Shown: positions 1-8,512, counted from the stretch's first letter. The stretch is 22,097 nt of DNA from an uncultured cyanobacterium (GCA_903934745.1 CAIZOZ010000405.1:1-22097), one strand, 5' to 3'. Translations and numbers: made by a program. The notes: generated by a model from the letters alone, not told the origin.

Positions 1-225
1 CCAGGGCTTCTCGTCGGCTGAGGGGCGGCTGCCTGGAGCTGGCCAGCCGATTCCGTTGCTTGGCCTGGGATCACCTCAGCAGCCAAGCCTTCACCGATTT
101 TTTCTGCCCCATGGTGCTCTTGGCTCGGCAGCGGATCGGCTGGGGCTCAGGCGTTTTCAGCCCGCTCCCCGCTGGCGCCGGCTGGGGGCACTCGGTGCTG
201 GCTGCACTGGGGCGAGGGTGGTCGA

Positions 226-735
226 ATGGTCCGCCGGCCCGGCCCAGGCGGCAGCGGAGTCGTCGTTTGCAATTCTGGAAGGATCACCGCCAGCTGGCGC
301 TTGCCTCCCTCCAGCTTCCCCTCCACCTCCACCCTGCTTGGCGTGCTGGTTACAGCCGGCGGGGTGATCGGTCTGGCTGCCACCAACCCGGGCCCGGTTG
401 AGTTTCGGGAATTCGCCGCCGAACAACTCACCCGCCTGATCACCGAGGAGATCTGTCGCGAGGATGGCTTGCCCCTGATGCTGCGCCTGGTGATCCGGGA
501 CTGCCCGGCGGTGGTGGACTCCCAGCGTCAGGTGCTGGGGAACCTGGCGTTGGAGCATTCCCGGCGCCGCAACCTGGGCCTGTTCAGTCTTTACGTCACC
601 GAACTGGGTGGGGAGCGGATCCTGCTGAACTGGAGCCTGCCCCGTTACCACGCCCTCACCCTGGCGGCAGCGGGCCGGTTCGTGCTGCTGCGCACGGGCC
701 AGGACAATGGGTCCAGCCGCGCCGAAAGGCCCTGA
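226..735 (+). CDS. DUF4359-like membrane-anchored protein
   Basis: The protein has one hydrophobic segment (about residues 37-52, rich in L/V/A/G) followed at once by the motif TNPGPVEF and a soluble domain with EICR, RDCP and a long stretch around LALEHSRRRNLGLFSLY. This pattern (membrane anchor, then TNPG, then a roughly 100-residue domain) matches what I know of the cyanobacterial DUF4359 family, whose function is unknown. The start is uncertain. ATG 226 gives an unusually long, Gly/Pro/Ser-rich N-terminus before the helix. A TTG at 301 would give the short N-terminus normal for the family and has GGAAGG upstream, though rather far away. It ends 14 nt before the amidohydrolase start, so the two may be co-transcribed. 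The family call is from recalled sequence pattern, not a search. Confidence 0.65.
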   Translation: MVRRPGPGGSGVVVCNSGRITASWRLPPSSFPSTSTLLGVLVTAGGVIGLAATNPGPVEFREFAAEQLTRLITEEICREDGLPLMLRLVIRDCPAVVDSQRQVLGNLALEHSRRRNLGLFSLYVTELGGERILLNWSLPRYHALTLAAAGRFVLLRTGQDNGSSRAERP

Positions 736-749
736 ATGGGAACAGCCCC

Positions 750-2066
750 ATGAACCAGCCTGAGCTGCTGCCGCCGATGCGGCTGCCGCGGGCCCTGCTC
801 GATCCCCGGCTCGAGGGTCTGGGCCGTGCCGATGACGAGGGCCTGGTGGCGGTTCGCCTCGAGCATGTCGAGGGGCGGATCAGCGCCATCCACCCCTGGC
901 CGCAACCTGGGACAGGGTCCCTGCCGCCGCAGGGCGCCGGCGAGCTGCCCCTGGCGATCACGCCGCCGGTGGAGCCCCATGCCCATCTCGACAAGCCCTT
1001 CACGGCCGCGGCCTTCCCCAATCGCGACAGCACCGTGGCTGGCGCCTTCGCCGCCAATTGCGAAGAGGCGCAGAGCCGCGATCAGCAAGGTGTGCTGGCG
1101 CGCGGTGACCAGGCCCTGGCGCTGGCCTGGGGCCATGGACTGCGGGCCCTGCGCAGCCATGTGGATAGCCTTGGTGCCGCTGCCGCGCCGAGCTGGGAGG
1201 CCCTCACCACCTTGCGCCAGCGCTGGGCAGGGCGGCTGGAGCTGCAGCTGGTGGCGATGGTGCCGATCCAGCACTGGCTGAGCCCCGAAGGAGAGGCCCT
1301 GGCGGCCCGGGTGGCCGCCGCCGCCGGAATCCTGGGTGGGGTGATCGGGCCACCCTTCGCGCCGCGCAGCCGTGATCGCGACGGAGTGGTAGCCCTGCTG
1401 CGGCTGGCGGAACGGCTGGGTTGTGCCGTGGATCTGCACATCGATGAGGGCAGCAGCGATCCGGGCCGCGGCGTGGCGATGGTGAGCCGTGAGCGGCTGG
1501 CCCAGCGCAGCGAGCTGCCGCTGGTCTGCAGCCACGCCAGCAGCATGGCGCTGCTGGCGGAGGGACCCTGCCAGCGCCTCTGCGAAGCGATCGCCGCCGC
1601 TGGCATCGGCGTGATCGCACTGCCCACCACCAATCTCTGGCTGCTGGGCCGGCGGGCGGGCCATACGCCCCTCCACCGCATCCAGGCTCCGATCCGCCAG
1701 CTGCAGCTCGCCGGCGTCGAGGTGGCCCTGGGCGGCGACAACGTTCAGGACCCCTGGTATCCGGGCGGCGCTTTCGATCCGATCGAGCTGCTGCGGTTGG
1801 CGGCCCTGATCAGCCATGTGGTGCCCTGGCAGCGGCAGGGCCTGGCCCCCTTCACCAGCGCCCCAGCCCGGCTGCTGGGCCTGGCCTGGGATGGGGTGCT
1901 GCGGCTCGGTGCCCCAGCTGATCTGCTGGTGCTCGGGGCCAGCAGCTGGCGGCAATTGCTGGCCCAGGCTCCCCAGCGCCGGGTATTGCGGGGCGGGCAG
2001 TGGCTGCCGCCACCGCCGGGCGAGAGACTCTCCCCCTTGCTGGCCTCCCTGCCGCGCTGCCCATGA
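750..2066 (+). CDS. Cytosine-deaminase-like amidohydrolase
   Basis: A 438-residue metal-dependent hydrolase of the amidohydrolase superfamily, closest in motif layout to E. coli cytosine deaminase CodA. Visible residues are HAHLDK (H77, H79), RSHVD (about 135-139), a Gln at 174, HIDEG (H230, E233), SHAS (H262) and GGDNVQDPWYP (D330). These line up with the CodA metal and catalytic set H61, H63, Q156, H214, E217, H246 and D313. The residue after the catalytic Asp is Asn (N331), where CodA has D314, a position known to shape the substrate pocket, so the natural substrate may not be cytosine. The chemistry is probably hydrolytic deamination or ring opening of a cyclic amide or amidine in the cytoplasm. 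The stop overlaps the next start (ATGA), pointing to translational coupling with the FAD oxidase. The family is sure; the substrate is inference. Confidence 0.85.
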   Translation: MNQPELLPPMRLPRALLDPRLEGLGRADDEGLVAVRLEHVEGRISAIHPWPQPGTGSLPPQGAGELPLAITPPVEPHAHLDKPFTAAAFPNRDSTVAGAFAANCEEAQSRDQQGVLARGDQALALAWGHGLRALRSHVDSLGAAAAPSWEALTTLRQRWAGRLELQLVAMVPIQHWLSPEGEALAARVAAAAGILGGVIGPPFAPRSRDRDGVVALLRLAERLGCAVDLHIDEGSSDPGRGVAMVSRERLAQRSELPLVCSHASSMALLAEGPCQRLCEAIAAAGIGVIALPTTNLWLLGRRAGHTPLHRIQAPIRQLQLAGVEVALGGDNVQDPWYPGGAFDPIELLRLAALISHVVPWQRQGLAPFTSAPARLLGLAWDGVLRLGAPADLLVLGASSWRQLLAQAPQRRVLRGGQWLPPPPGERLSPLLASLPRCP

Positions 2067-3478
2067 CCCTCGCCAAGTTGCCCGATCTGCCGCCCCCGCC
2101 CTCGCCCCAGCGCATCGCCGAGCTGGCTGCGGCGCTGGCGGCGCTGCATCCGATCCAGGAGCAGAACGAGCTGGAGCGGTGGTCGAAGGATTTCTACGAG
2201 TATTCCCCCGTTCTCAGCCCCCTGCTGGCCCCGTGCCGCGCCCAGCTGGCGGTGAAGGTTGAGCGACTGGATCAGCTGCGGCAGGTGGCCTCGGCCTGCG
2301 CCCGGCTGGCGGTGCCGCTGACCCTGCGCGGCGCCGGCACCGGGAACTACGGCCAGTGCGTGCCCTTGCAAGGGGGGCTGGTGCTCGATCTCACCGGTCT
2401 GAAGCAGTTGCGCAGCCTCGATCCGGAGACCGGTGAGATCGTCGCCGAAGCGGGCTGCTTGCTGACCGACCTTGATCGCCAGCTGGCCCCCAGCGGCCGG
2501 GCGCTGCGGCTGGCCCCGAGCACGTACCGCACGGCCAGCCTGGGGGGCTTCATTGCCGGTGGGGCCGGCGGTATCGGCTCGCTGCGCTGGGGTTTCCTGC
2601 GCGATCCGGGCAACCTGCTGGGCCTGGAGGTGATGACGGTGGAACCGGAGCCGAGGCTGCTGCAGCTCGATGTCAGCGCCAGTGCAGCGCTCAACCATGC
2701 CTATGGCACCAACGGCATTCTCACGGCCCTGCGCCTGCCCACCTGCGCGGCCGTGGCCTGGCAGCAGCTGGTGCTGGGTTTCGACGACTGGAACCAGGCG
2801 CTGGCGGCGCTCCAGGGGCTGGCGGACAGTCCCTTGCTGCTGAACAACGTGGCCTTGCTGGAAGCGCCGGTGGCCGCTCGCCTGCCCTGGCCCCTGGGTT
2901 GCCCTGCCGGCGCCGGTGGCGAGCATCGTCTGCTGCTGCTGGCCGCCCCCGAAAGCCTGGCGACCCACCCAAACCTGCTGGCAGCATGGGGCGGGCGGCT
3001 GCTCTGGCAGGAGGCCCAGGCGGCGAACCGCGGTCTGCCGCTGCGGGAGCTTTGCTGGAACCACACCACCCTGCACTGGCGCGGCCAGCAGCCTGGCTGG
3101 ACCTACCTGCAGTTGCTGCTTCCTCCTGATCCCCAACCCCTGCTGGCGGCCTTGCGCCAGCGCTGGGGCGATGGGCTGCTGTGGCATCTGGAGGCGGTGC
3201 GCCAGCACGGTGTGGTGCGGCTATCGGGGCTGCCGCTGCTGCGCTACGAGGGCCCAACAGCGCTGGCGGCGCTGATCGACCAGTGCCGCGATCTCGGTGC
3301 CCTGGTGTTCGACCCGCACCAGATCACGGTGGAGGAGGGAGGGCTGGGCCACATCGATCCAGCCCAGGTGGCGGCCAAGACCAACCATGACCCCGCCGGC
3401 CTGCTCAATCCCGGCAAATTGCGCGGCTGGCTGGAGGCCAAGGGCGCATCAGGATGGCCACCGGCGCCCGGGCGGTGA
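2063..3478 (+). CDS. FAD-binding oxidase (GlcD/PCMH type)
   Basis: A 471-residue flavoprotein with an N-terminal PCMH-type FAD domain. The FAD-binding signature RGAGTGNYGQCVP lies at residues 89-101, followed by VLDLTGLK, a VAEAG(C) strand, LAPSTYRTASLGGFIAGGAGG and RWGFLRDPGN. The C-terminus ends with the typical LLNPGKLRGWL. The fold is that of glycolate oxidase GlcD and D-2-hydroxyacid dehydrogenases, which oxidise alpha-hydroxy acids using FAD. The substrate cannot be read from the sequence. ATG 2063 is chosen over the longer in-frame start at 2000 because it forms an ATGA overlap with the amidohydrolase stop, and the extra 21 residues have no family character. The coupling suggests both enzymes serve one catabolic or salvage route. 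It is convergent with the pentapeptide gene, with 28 nt between the two stops. Confidence 0.85.
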   Translation: MTLAKLPDLPPPPSPQRIAELAAALAALHPIQEQNELERWSKDFYEYSPVLSPLLAPCRAQLAVKVERLDQLRQVASACARLAVPLTLRGAGTGNYGQCVPLQGGLVLDLTGLKQLRSLDPETGEIVAEAGCLLTDLDRQLAPSGRALRLAPSTYRTASLGGFIAGGAGGIGSLRWGFLRDPGNLLGLEVMTVEPEPRLLQLDVSASAALNHAYGTNGILTALRLPTCAAVAWQQLVLGFDDWNQALAALQGLADSPLLLNNVALLEAPVAARLPWPLGCPAGAGGEHRLLLLAAPESLATHPNLLAAWGGRLLWQEAQAANRGLPLRELCWNHTTLHWRGQQPGWTYLQLLLPPDPQPLLAALRQRWGDGLLWHLEAVRQHGVVRLSGLPLLRYEGPTALAALIDQCRDLGALVFDPHQITVEEGGLGHIDPAQVAAKTNHDPAGLLNPGKLRGWLEAKGASGWPPAPGR

Positions 3479-3506
3479 GGCGCCCAGGTTCACTCTGGCT
3501 GCCGCT

Positions 3507-4040
3507 TCATCCACAATCCAGGCTCAGCCGGGTCTCAACGCCGGTGATCGGATTGGTGCCCCTGGCGTCGCGGCAGAGAGCCCGCTGATCATTGCGATCA
3601 AGCAGGGCTTCACTGAAATCGGCATCGGTGACGATCGCCCCGGCAAAACTGCTGCCGGCGGCAATCACACCCCGCAATACGGCACCGCTGAAGTCGGCGC
3701 CGCTGAAATCCACCTTGTCCATCAGCACATCGCTGAGATCAGCACCGCTGAAATCCGCTTCCGGGAAGGCGGCCTGGGTGAAAATCGCCCCGTGCAGGTC
3801 CGCACCGGCGAAGCGCGCCCGCCGTCCCTGCACGCCGGCGAAAGAGGTGTGGGCCAGGTTCTGGCCGCTGAAATCCTGCTCGTTCTGGTTGGTGAGGGTG
3901 TAGTCGATGCCGCTGAACTCAGCCCAGGCCGGAGCGCTGGGTGCGGCGAGCAGCAGCAGCAGGGCCAGCAGCAGGCCGAGCAGGCTGCGCTGCAGGCGTC
4001 CAGCTGGGGCGGAGGCGGCAACAGGCGGGATCCAGGACAT
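3507..4040 (-). CDS. Secreted/lumenal pentapeptide-repeat protein
   Basis: A 177-residue protein with a clear Sec signal peptide: Arg at residue 18, then a long Leu run (LLGLLLALLLLLAAP) and a likely cleavage after APAWA near residue 40. The mature part is built of pentapeptide repeats of the A(D/N)(L/F)xG type, with units such as DFSGQ, RFAGA, DLHGA, DFSGA, DLSDV and DFSEA. These fold into a right-handed quadrilateral beta helix. The C-terminal tail TNPITGVETRLSLDCG resembles the conserved end of thylakoid-lumen pentapeptide proteins (TL15/TL17 type) in cyanobacteria and plants. Location in the thylakoid lumen or periplasm is inferred from the signal. The biochemical role of this family is unknown. 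The ATG at 4040 is the only reasonable start, but no good ribosome site precedes it. It lies 118 nt downstream of folC. Confidence 0.88.
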   Translation of the reverse strand: MSWIPPVAASAPAGRLQRSLLGLLLALLLLLAAPSAPAWAEFSGIDYTLTNQNEQDFSGQNLAHTSFAGVQGRRARFAGADLHGAIFTQAAFPEADFSGADLSDVLMDKVDFSGADFSGAVLRGVIAAGSSFAGAIVTDADFSEALLDRNDQRALCRDARGTNPITGVETRLSLDCG

Positions 4041-4158
4041 GGGAGGGCGTGGGGCTGGGGGCTGATCTTGATGCTGACCGATCCGCTGCCAACCCGCCCA
4101 GCGGCTTTGCAGCCCGGCCCCGCAGCTTTGCCCGACAACCAGAGGCGGCAGCGGCTGC

Positions 4159-5499
4159 TCAGCCCCTGGGGGCAGGCTCCAGGGGATCCAGCAGCGGGAT
4201 CAAGGCGCCCAGCAGATGGAGCGAACCGGTCACCACCGGCAGGGGCCCCGGGGCCGTGAGCCAATCGAGCGCCGCCACCGGATCGCTGATCGCTTCGATC
4301 CGGCCGGCCAGGGCAGGGCGCTCGGCCAGCAGTTCAGCGGCGCTCCAGCTGGCATGGGCCGGGATGGCCACAACCGCCAGTTGATCGGCGGGAGCCAGCA
4401 GGGCATCCAGCAGCTCCGGGGCCTGTTTATGGCGCTGAATGCCCAACAGCCAACGGCGTCCCTGCTGGCTGTCGAGTTCCTGGCGCAGGGCCAGCGCCGC
4501 CGGCGGGTTATGGGCCCCGTCGAGCAGCAGTTCGCGGCCCTGCCAGCGGCGGCGCTCCAGGCGGCCGCTCCAGCGGGCCGCCGCCAGACCGCTGGCGATC
4601 GCCACGCTGTCGATGGGCCAGCCCCGCGCCGCCAGGGTCTGGGCCATCGCCAGGGCCACCGCCCCATTGCGGCGCTGCCAGCTGCCGGCCAGACCCAATA
4701 ACGGGCCGCCGGCTTCAGGCGTCGCCAGGGGCTCAACCCAGCGCAACTCACAGTCGCGTTCGAGCGCTGCCGCCGTCAGTACGGCCGCCACCTCGGGGTG
4801 CTGGGGGGCGCTGAAGGCCAGGCTGCCCGGGGCCATCACCGCCGCCTTTTCGGCGGCGATCGCCGCCAGGGTGGAACCCAGATGCTCGCGGTGATCCAGG
4901 CCGATGCTGCCGAACCCGAGCAGGGAACGCTGCGGATGGGCCGTGGTGGCATCGAGCCGACCACCGAGACCCACTTCGAGAATCACCAGGTCGGGGGCTT
5001 CGCTGGCAAAGCGATCAAAGGCGGCGGCTGTCAACAGCTCGAACGGGGTGAGCTGATGGCGGCGGCCGATCGGCTGCCAGCGGGTCAGGTCGGCGCGCAG
5101 CTGGGCGGGGCTGATCCAGGCATCATCGAGCTGGATGCGCTCGCACCAGCTCACCAGATGGGGGGAGCGGTAGCTGGCGCAACGCAGTCCAGCAGCCCGC
5201 AGGATGGCGTGCAGCAGGGTGCAGATCGAGCCCTTGCCGTTGGTGCCGGCCACCTGCACCGCAGCAAAGCGGCGCTCGGGATGGCCCCCCTCGGCCAGGG
5301 CCGCCTCAACCCGCTGCAGTCCCAGATCAACCCCGCGCCGGGCGAAGGGTTCCAGCAGATCGTCGAGATCGACGGGGGCCGGCAGGCCGAGGGCGATGGG
5401 TTGCCCCAGCAATTCCTGCTGGCCAGGGGCCAGGGCTGGAATCAGCGAAGCGGTCGACGGTGGGATTGCGGCCGAAGCGGCACGGCCTGGCATCGACAC
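4159..5499 (-). CDS. folC: Bifunctional dihydrofolate/folylpolyglutamate synthase
   Basis: A Mur-ligase-family ATP enzyme that joins glutamate to dihydropteroate and lengthens the folate polyglutamate tail in the cytoplasm. Landmarks are the P-loop AGTNGKGS (about residues 84-91), RSPHL (111-115) with ERIQ just after, FELLTAAAF, the metal/ATP strand EVGLGGRLDATT, and the family Mur-like motif DGAHNP in the C-terminal half. The length (446 residues) is normal for FolC. Translation may start at GTG 5499 or ATG 5493, two codons apart. GTG 5499 lies one base after the argD stop, so argD and folC are almost certainly co-transcribed and translationally coupled. The first 25 or so residues are Ala/Pro-rich and look like a variable lead. 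Confidence 0.95.
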   Translation of the reverse strand: MSMPGRAASAAIPPSTASLIPALAPGQQELLGQPIALGLPAPVDLDDLLEPFARRGVDLGLQRVEAALAEGGHPERRFAAVQVAGTNGKGSICTLLHAILRAAGLRCASYRSPHLVSWCERIQLDDAWISPAQLRADLTRWQPIGRRHQLTPFELLTAAAFDRFASEAPDLVILEVGLGGRLDATTAHPQRSLLGFGSIGLDHREHLGSTLAAIAAEKAAVMAPGSLAFSAPQHPEVAAVLTAAALERDCELRWVEPLATPEAGGPLLGLAGSWQRRNGAVALAMAQTLAARGWPIDSVAIASGLAAARWSGRLERRRWQGRELLLDGAHNPPAALALRQELDSQQGRRWLLGIQRHKQAPELLDALLAPADQLAVVAIPAHASWSAAELLAERPALAGRIEAISDPVAALDWLTAPGPLPVVTGSLHLLGALIPLLDPLEPAPRG

Positions 5500-5500
5500 C

Positions 5501-6679
5501 TCAACAAACGCTGATCAACGCCTTCTCCAGGCGCTTGATCAGCTTGCGCAGATGGCGGGGGCGGATCACCAGGGGCGGCACGAGGCGCACCACCCTCGGG
5601 CCGGCGGGCACCAGCAGCAGGCCTTCGGCCATGGCCGCCTTCACCACCTCCGCGGCGGAGGGGCCGGCTTCGGAGAGCACCACGCCCTGCAGCAGGCCCC
5701 AGCCCCGCACCTCTTCGATGCGGCCGGGATGGCGGCCGGCCAGTTCCAACAGCTGATCGACCAGCAACCGCTCCATCGCCTGCACGTGGGGCAGCAACCG
5801 GCGGCGCTCGATTTCGGCGATCACCGTGAGCGCGGCGCGGCAGACGAAGGGATTGCCACCAAAGGTGCTGGCATGGTCGCCGGGACGGAAGTGATCGACG
5901 GCGCTCTTCACCGCCAGGGCGCCGATGGGAATGCCGCCGCCCAGGCCCTTGGCCATGGTGAAGGCATCCGGTTCGACACCGAGCCGTTGATGGCCCCACC
6001 ACTGGCCACTGCGACCGACACCGATCTGCACCTCATCGAAGATCAGCAGGATCTGATGGTGATCACAGAGTTCGCGCACCCGGCGGAAGAAGGCCGGATC
6101 GCCGGGGATCACGCCCCCCTCACCCTGGATCGGTTCGAGCAGGACGGCGGCCACCCTCGGCCCCTCGGCCTCGCATTCCGCCAGCAGGGCTTCGAAGGCG
6201 GCGGTGTCGTTGTAGGGGAAATAGCGGAAGCCCTCCACCATCGGCTCAAAGCCTTGGTGGTACTTGGGCTGGCCCGTGGCCGTGACCGCAGCCAGGGTGC
6301 GGCCGTGGAAGCTGGCCTGGGCGGTGAGGATCAACGGGCGGTCGATGCTGCGCACCGTATGGCCGTGTTTCCGGGCCAGCTTGATGGCGGCCTCGTTGGC
6401 CTCAGCGCCGGAATTGCAGAAAAAGACCGCATCAGCACCGCTGCGCTGGCAGATGGCCTGGGCCAGGGCCTCCTGCTCGGGAATCCGGTAGAGGTTGGAA
6501 ACGTGCTGGAGTTTGCCGAGCTGACGGCAAAGCGCCCGGCGCAGCACCGGATCGCTGTGGCCCAGGGTGCAGACAGCGATGCCAGCCACGGCATCGAGAT
6601 ATCGCCGGCCATCGCTGTCGATGACCCAGACACCTTTGCCCCGCACCAACGCGAGGGGATAGCGGCCGTAGGTGCCCAT
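5501..6679 (-). CDS. argD: Acetylornithine aminotransferase
   Basis: A class III, PLP-dependent aminotransferase of arginine synthesis (N-acetylglutamate semialdehyde to N-acetylornithine), possibly also acting on succinyl-diaminopimelate. Counting from ATG 6679: CNSGAEANEAA at about 88-98, SFHGRT at 123-128, the EPIQGEGG strand at 182-189, IFDEVQIGVGRSG at 213-225 (the Asp binds the PLP pyridine nitrogen), and the PLP lysine K244 in TMAKGLGGG. The length of 392 is usual. The open frame extends to 6880, but its first residues are a translation of the tRNA-Leu gene, so that start is rejected. In-frame GTG 6682 or TTG 6697 would add 1-6 residues, which also fits the family. It lies 125 nt downstream of tRNA-Leu(CAA) and just ahead of folC. 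Confidence 0.94.
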   Translation of the reverse strand: MGTYGRYPLALVRGKGVWVIDSDGRRYLDAVAGIAVCTLGHSDPVLRRALCRQLGKLQHVSNLYRIPEQEALAQAICQRSGADAVFFCNSGAEANEAAIKLARKHGHTVRSIDRPLILTAQASFHGRTLAAVTATGQPKYHQGFEPMVEGFRYFPYNDTAAFEALLAECEAEGPRVAAVLLEPIQGEGGVIPGDPAFFRRVRELCDHHQILLIFDEVQIGVGRSGQWWGHQRLGVEPDAFTMAKGLGGGIPIGALAVKSAVDHFRPGDHASTFGGNPFVCRAALTVIAEIERRRLLPHVQAMERLLVDQLLELAGRHPGRIEEVRGWGLLQGVVLSEAGPSAAEVVKAAMAEGLLLVPAGPRVVRLVPPLVIRPRHLRKLIKRLEKALISVC

Positions 6680-6804
6680 CACGGATGAGGCGCTCAAGCC
6701 CTTGGCCGGCCGAGCCGATGGGGAAGCGCCAGTCCCGGTGGTCGCTGCAGAACCCGGGACTTCTGAACCAGCCTCAAGCGCCGCGATGGGCGCTGAAGGG
6801 GCAA

Positions 6805-6886
6805 TGGGAGCGGTGGGACTCGAACCCACAAACCCGAAGGCGCTCGATTTTGAGTCGAGTCCGTCTACCAATTCCGGCACGCTCCC
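6805..6886 (-). tRNA. trnL: tRNA-Leu (anticodon CAA)
   Basis: An 82-nt type II tRNA on the minus strand. The acceptor stem GGGAGCG pairs perfectly with CGCTCCC, and the discriminator is A. The D arm includes GGTAGAC. The anticodon stem CTCGA/TCGAG encloses the loop CTCAAAA, giving anticodon CAA (reads UUG). There is a variable arm, and the T arm is GTGGG-TTCGAGT-CCCAC. The 3' CCA is not encoded: the genomic bases after the discriminator read TTG. It sits between murA and argD, all on the same strand, so it may be processed from a murA-tRNA-argD transcript or have its own promoter in the 61-nt gap. Confidence 0.97.
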
Positions 6887-6947
6887 GCGATGGCGATCTT
6901 AGGCCCCAACAGGGCTCAGAACCCGATTGAGGCCAGACTGGCTGAAC

Positions 6948-8321
6948 TCAGGCGGCCAGTGGCAGGCTGGCCGGCTCGTCGTGCAGACGCCGGATCTCGG
7001 CACCGACAGCATTGAGCTTGCCTTCGAGATCGGCGTAGCCCCGATCCAGGAACTCCAGGCCCCGCACCGTGGTGGTGCCCTCGGCGGCCAGGCCGGCCAG
7101 CACCATCGCCGCCGAAGCCCGCAGATCGGTGCCGTGAACCGGAGCACCGCTGAGGCGGGCCACGCCTTCAATGATGGCGGTGTTGCCCTGCATCCGAATC
7201 GAAGCCCCCATGCGCTGCAGCTCAGCGACGTGCTGGAGACGATTCTCGAAAATGTTTTCGACAATCATGCTGGTGCCTTCAGCCGTGGCCAGCAGGCTCA
7301 TGAAGGGTGCCTGCAGATCGGTGGGGAACCCCGGGAAGGGCTGGGTGCGCAGATCCACGGCGGTGATGCGCTGGGCATCGATCACCACACCCTGGCCGTC
7401 GTGCTCGATGCGGCAGCCCGCTTCTTCGAGCTTGGTGAGCACAGCACCGAGATGCTCGGGCACCACGGGCGCAACCCGCAATACGGAGCGGGTGATCGCG
7501 GCGGCCAGCAGGAAAGTGCCCGCCTCGATGCGGTCGGGGATGACGGCGTAGTCGGCCCCATGCAAGCGCTCGACACCGACGATCGTGATCGTCGGGCTGC
7601 CGGCACCGCGGATCTTGGCCCCCATGGCCATCAGCAGCCGGGCCAGGTCGATCACCTCAGGCTCCTGGGCAGCGTTGTCGATGGTGGTTTCACCGTCGGC
7701 CAGGGTGGCCGCCATCATCAACGTTTCGGTGGCTCCCACACTGGGGCAATCGAGATGGATGTGGCCGCCGGTGAGGCGATGGTTACGGCCCGGCACCACG
7801 GCGGTGACCACACCGTGCTCAATCGTGACCTGGGCACCCAGGGCCTTGAGTCCCTTGACATGTTCCACCACGGGACGGGAGCCGATCTGGCAACCACCCG
7901 GCAGGGGCACCTGGGCCATGCCCATCCGGGCCACCAGGGGGCCGATGCAGAAGAAGCTGGCCCGCAGGCTGTTGACCAGTTCGTAGGGCGGAGCGGCCTT
8001 GCTGATGTGGTCGCCGTTGAGTTCGATGCTGTCGCCGCTGCGGGTCACGGCGACGCCGAGGGCACCGAGGATCTCACCCATGCCGGTGATGTCGGTGAGG
8101 GGCGGCACATTGCGCAGCCGCAGGGTGTCGCGGGTGAGCAGGCAGGCTGCCATCAGCACCAGAGCCGAATTTTTGGCGCCACTGACCCGGATCTCACCGG
8201 CAAGCGGGCGGCCGCCGCGGATTTCAAGCCGGGGCTGGCCCAGGGAAGCAAGCGGAGGCACGTCGACAAGCGAAAGGGCGGCGCCAAGTTTGGAAGGGGT
8301 GGGGACGGCGGTACTGGTCAT
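6948..8321 (-). CDS. murA: UDP-GlcNAc 1-carboxyvinyltransferase
   Basis: First committed step of peptidoglycan synthesis: transfer of enolpyruvate from PEP to UDP-N-acetylglucosamine in the cytoplasm. From ATG 8321 the protein has a variable lead of about 30 residues, then GEIRVSGAKNSAL (K50 and N51 of the substrate site), SLRASFFCIGPLVAR with the conserved Arg, and the mobile loop LPGGCQIGSRPV. That loop keeps the catalytic Cys (C144) that fosfomycin alkylates, so it is of the fosfomycin-sensitive Cys type. DRIEAGTFL and the C-terminal DLRASAAMVLAGL are also present. The length of 457 is somewhat long because of the N-terminal lead. The gene is flanked on both sides by tRNA-Leu genes, downstream CAA and upstream divergent CAG. 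No clear intrinsic terminator is visible in the 61 nt before tRNA-Leu(CAA). Confidence 0.96.
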   Translation of the reverse strand: MTSTAVPTPSKLGAALSLVDVPPLASLGQPRLEIRGGRPLAGEIRVSGAKNSALVLMAACLLTRDTLRLRNVPPLTDITGMGEILGALGVAVTRSGDSIELNGDHISKAAPPYELVNSLRASFFCIGPLVARMGMAQVPLPGGCQIGSRPVVEHVKGLKALGAQVTIEHGVVTAVVPGRNHRLTGGHIHLDCPSVGATETLMMAATLADGETTIDNAAQEPEVIDLARLLMAMGAKIRGAGSPTITIVGVERLHGADYAVIPDRIEAGTFLLAAAITRSVLRVAPVVPEHLGAVLTKLEEAGCRIEHDGQGVVIDAQRITAVDLRTQPFPGFPTDLQAPFMSLLATAEGTSMIVENIFENRLQHVAELQRMGASIRMQGNTAIIEGVARLSGAPVHGTDLRASAAMVLAGLAAEGTTTVRGLEFLDRGYADLEGKLNAVGAEIRRLHDEPASLPLAA

Positions 8322-8365
8322 GGTTCAGCTGTCCACACAGATCATCTGGTTCCGAGATCTTGACA

Positions 8366-8512
8366 ATGAAAAGACACACCGTCCAGATGGCCGCCACTCA
8401 AACTGTCTTGACCTGGGATCAGGCGCACCAGGGCCTGGCAGAGGCGCTCGCCGGGTGGAACCAGGACCTGAAACCGGGAGCTGAAAATGGCCTGAGCGTT
8501 CGACTGGGGTGA
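8366..8512 (+). CDS. Possible 48-aa ORF upstream of tRNA-Leu(CAG)
   Basis: A short open frame fills part of the 246-nt gap between murA and tRNA-Leu(CAG). It starts at an ATG directly after TTGACA and encodes 48 residues, with a central part rich in Ala, Gln and Leu (TWDQAHQGLAEALAGW) that could form a helix. No homologue is recognised. The minus strand is also open here, so coding is not established. The TTGACA next to the ATG might instead be a promoter element. Confidence 0.2.
   Translation: MKRHTVQMAATQTVLTWDQAHQGLAEALAGWNQDLKPGAENGLSVRLG

Noticed and set aside
1..225. Open plus-strand frames at the left edge (frames 2 and 3) and a minus-strand frame
   Set aside because: All three are open, but none shows a recognisable domain, and two run into the DUF4359 gene as shadows. 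A truncated neighbour gene is possible but cannot be supported.
6680..6880. N-terminal extension of argD to 6880
   Set aside because: Its first part is a translation of tRNA-Leu(CAA), and the remainder is low-complexity Ala/Ser/Pro without ArgD character.
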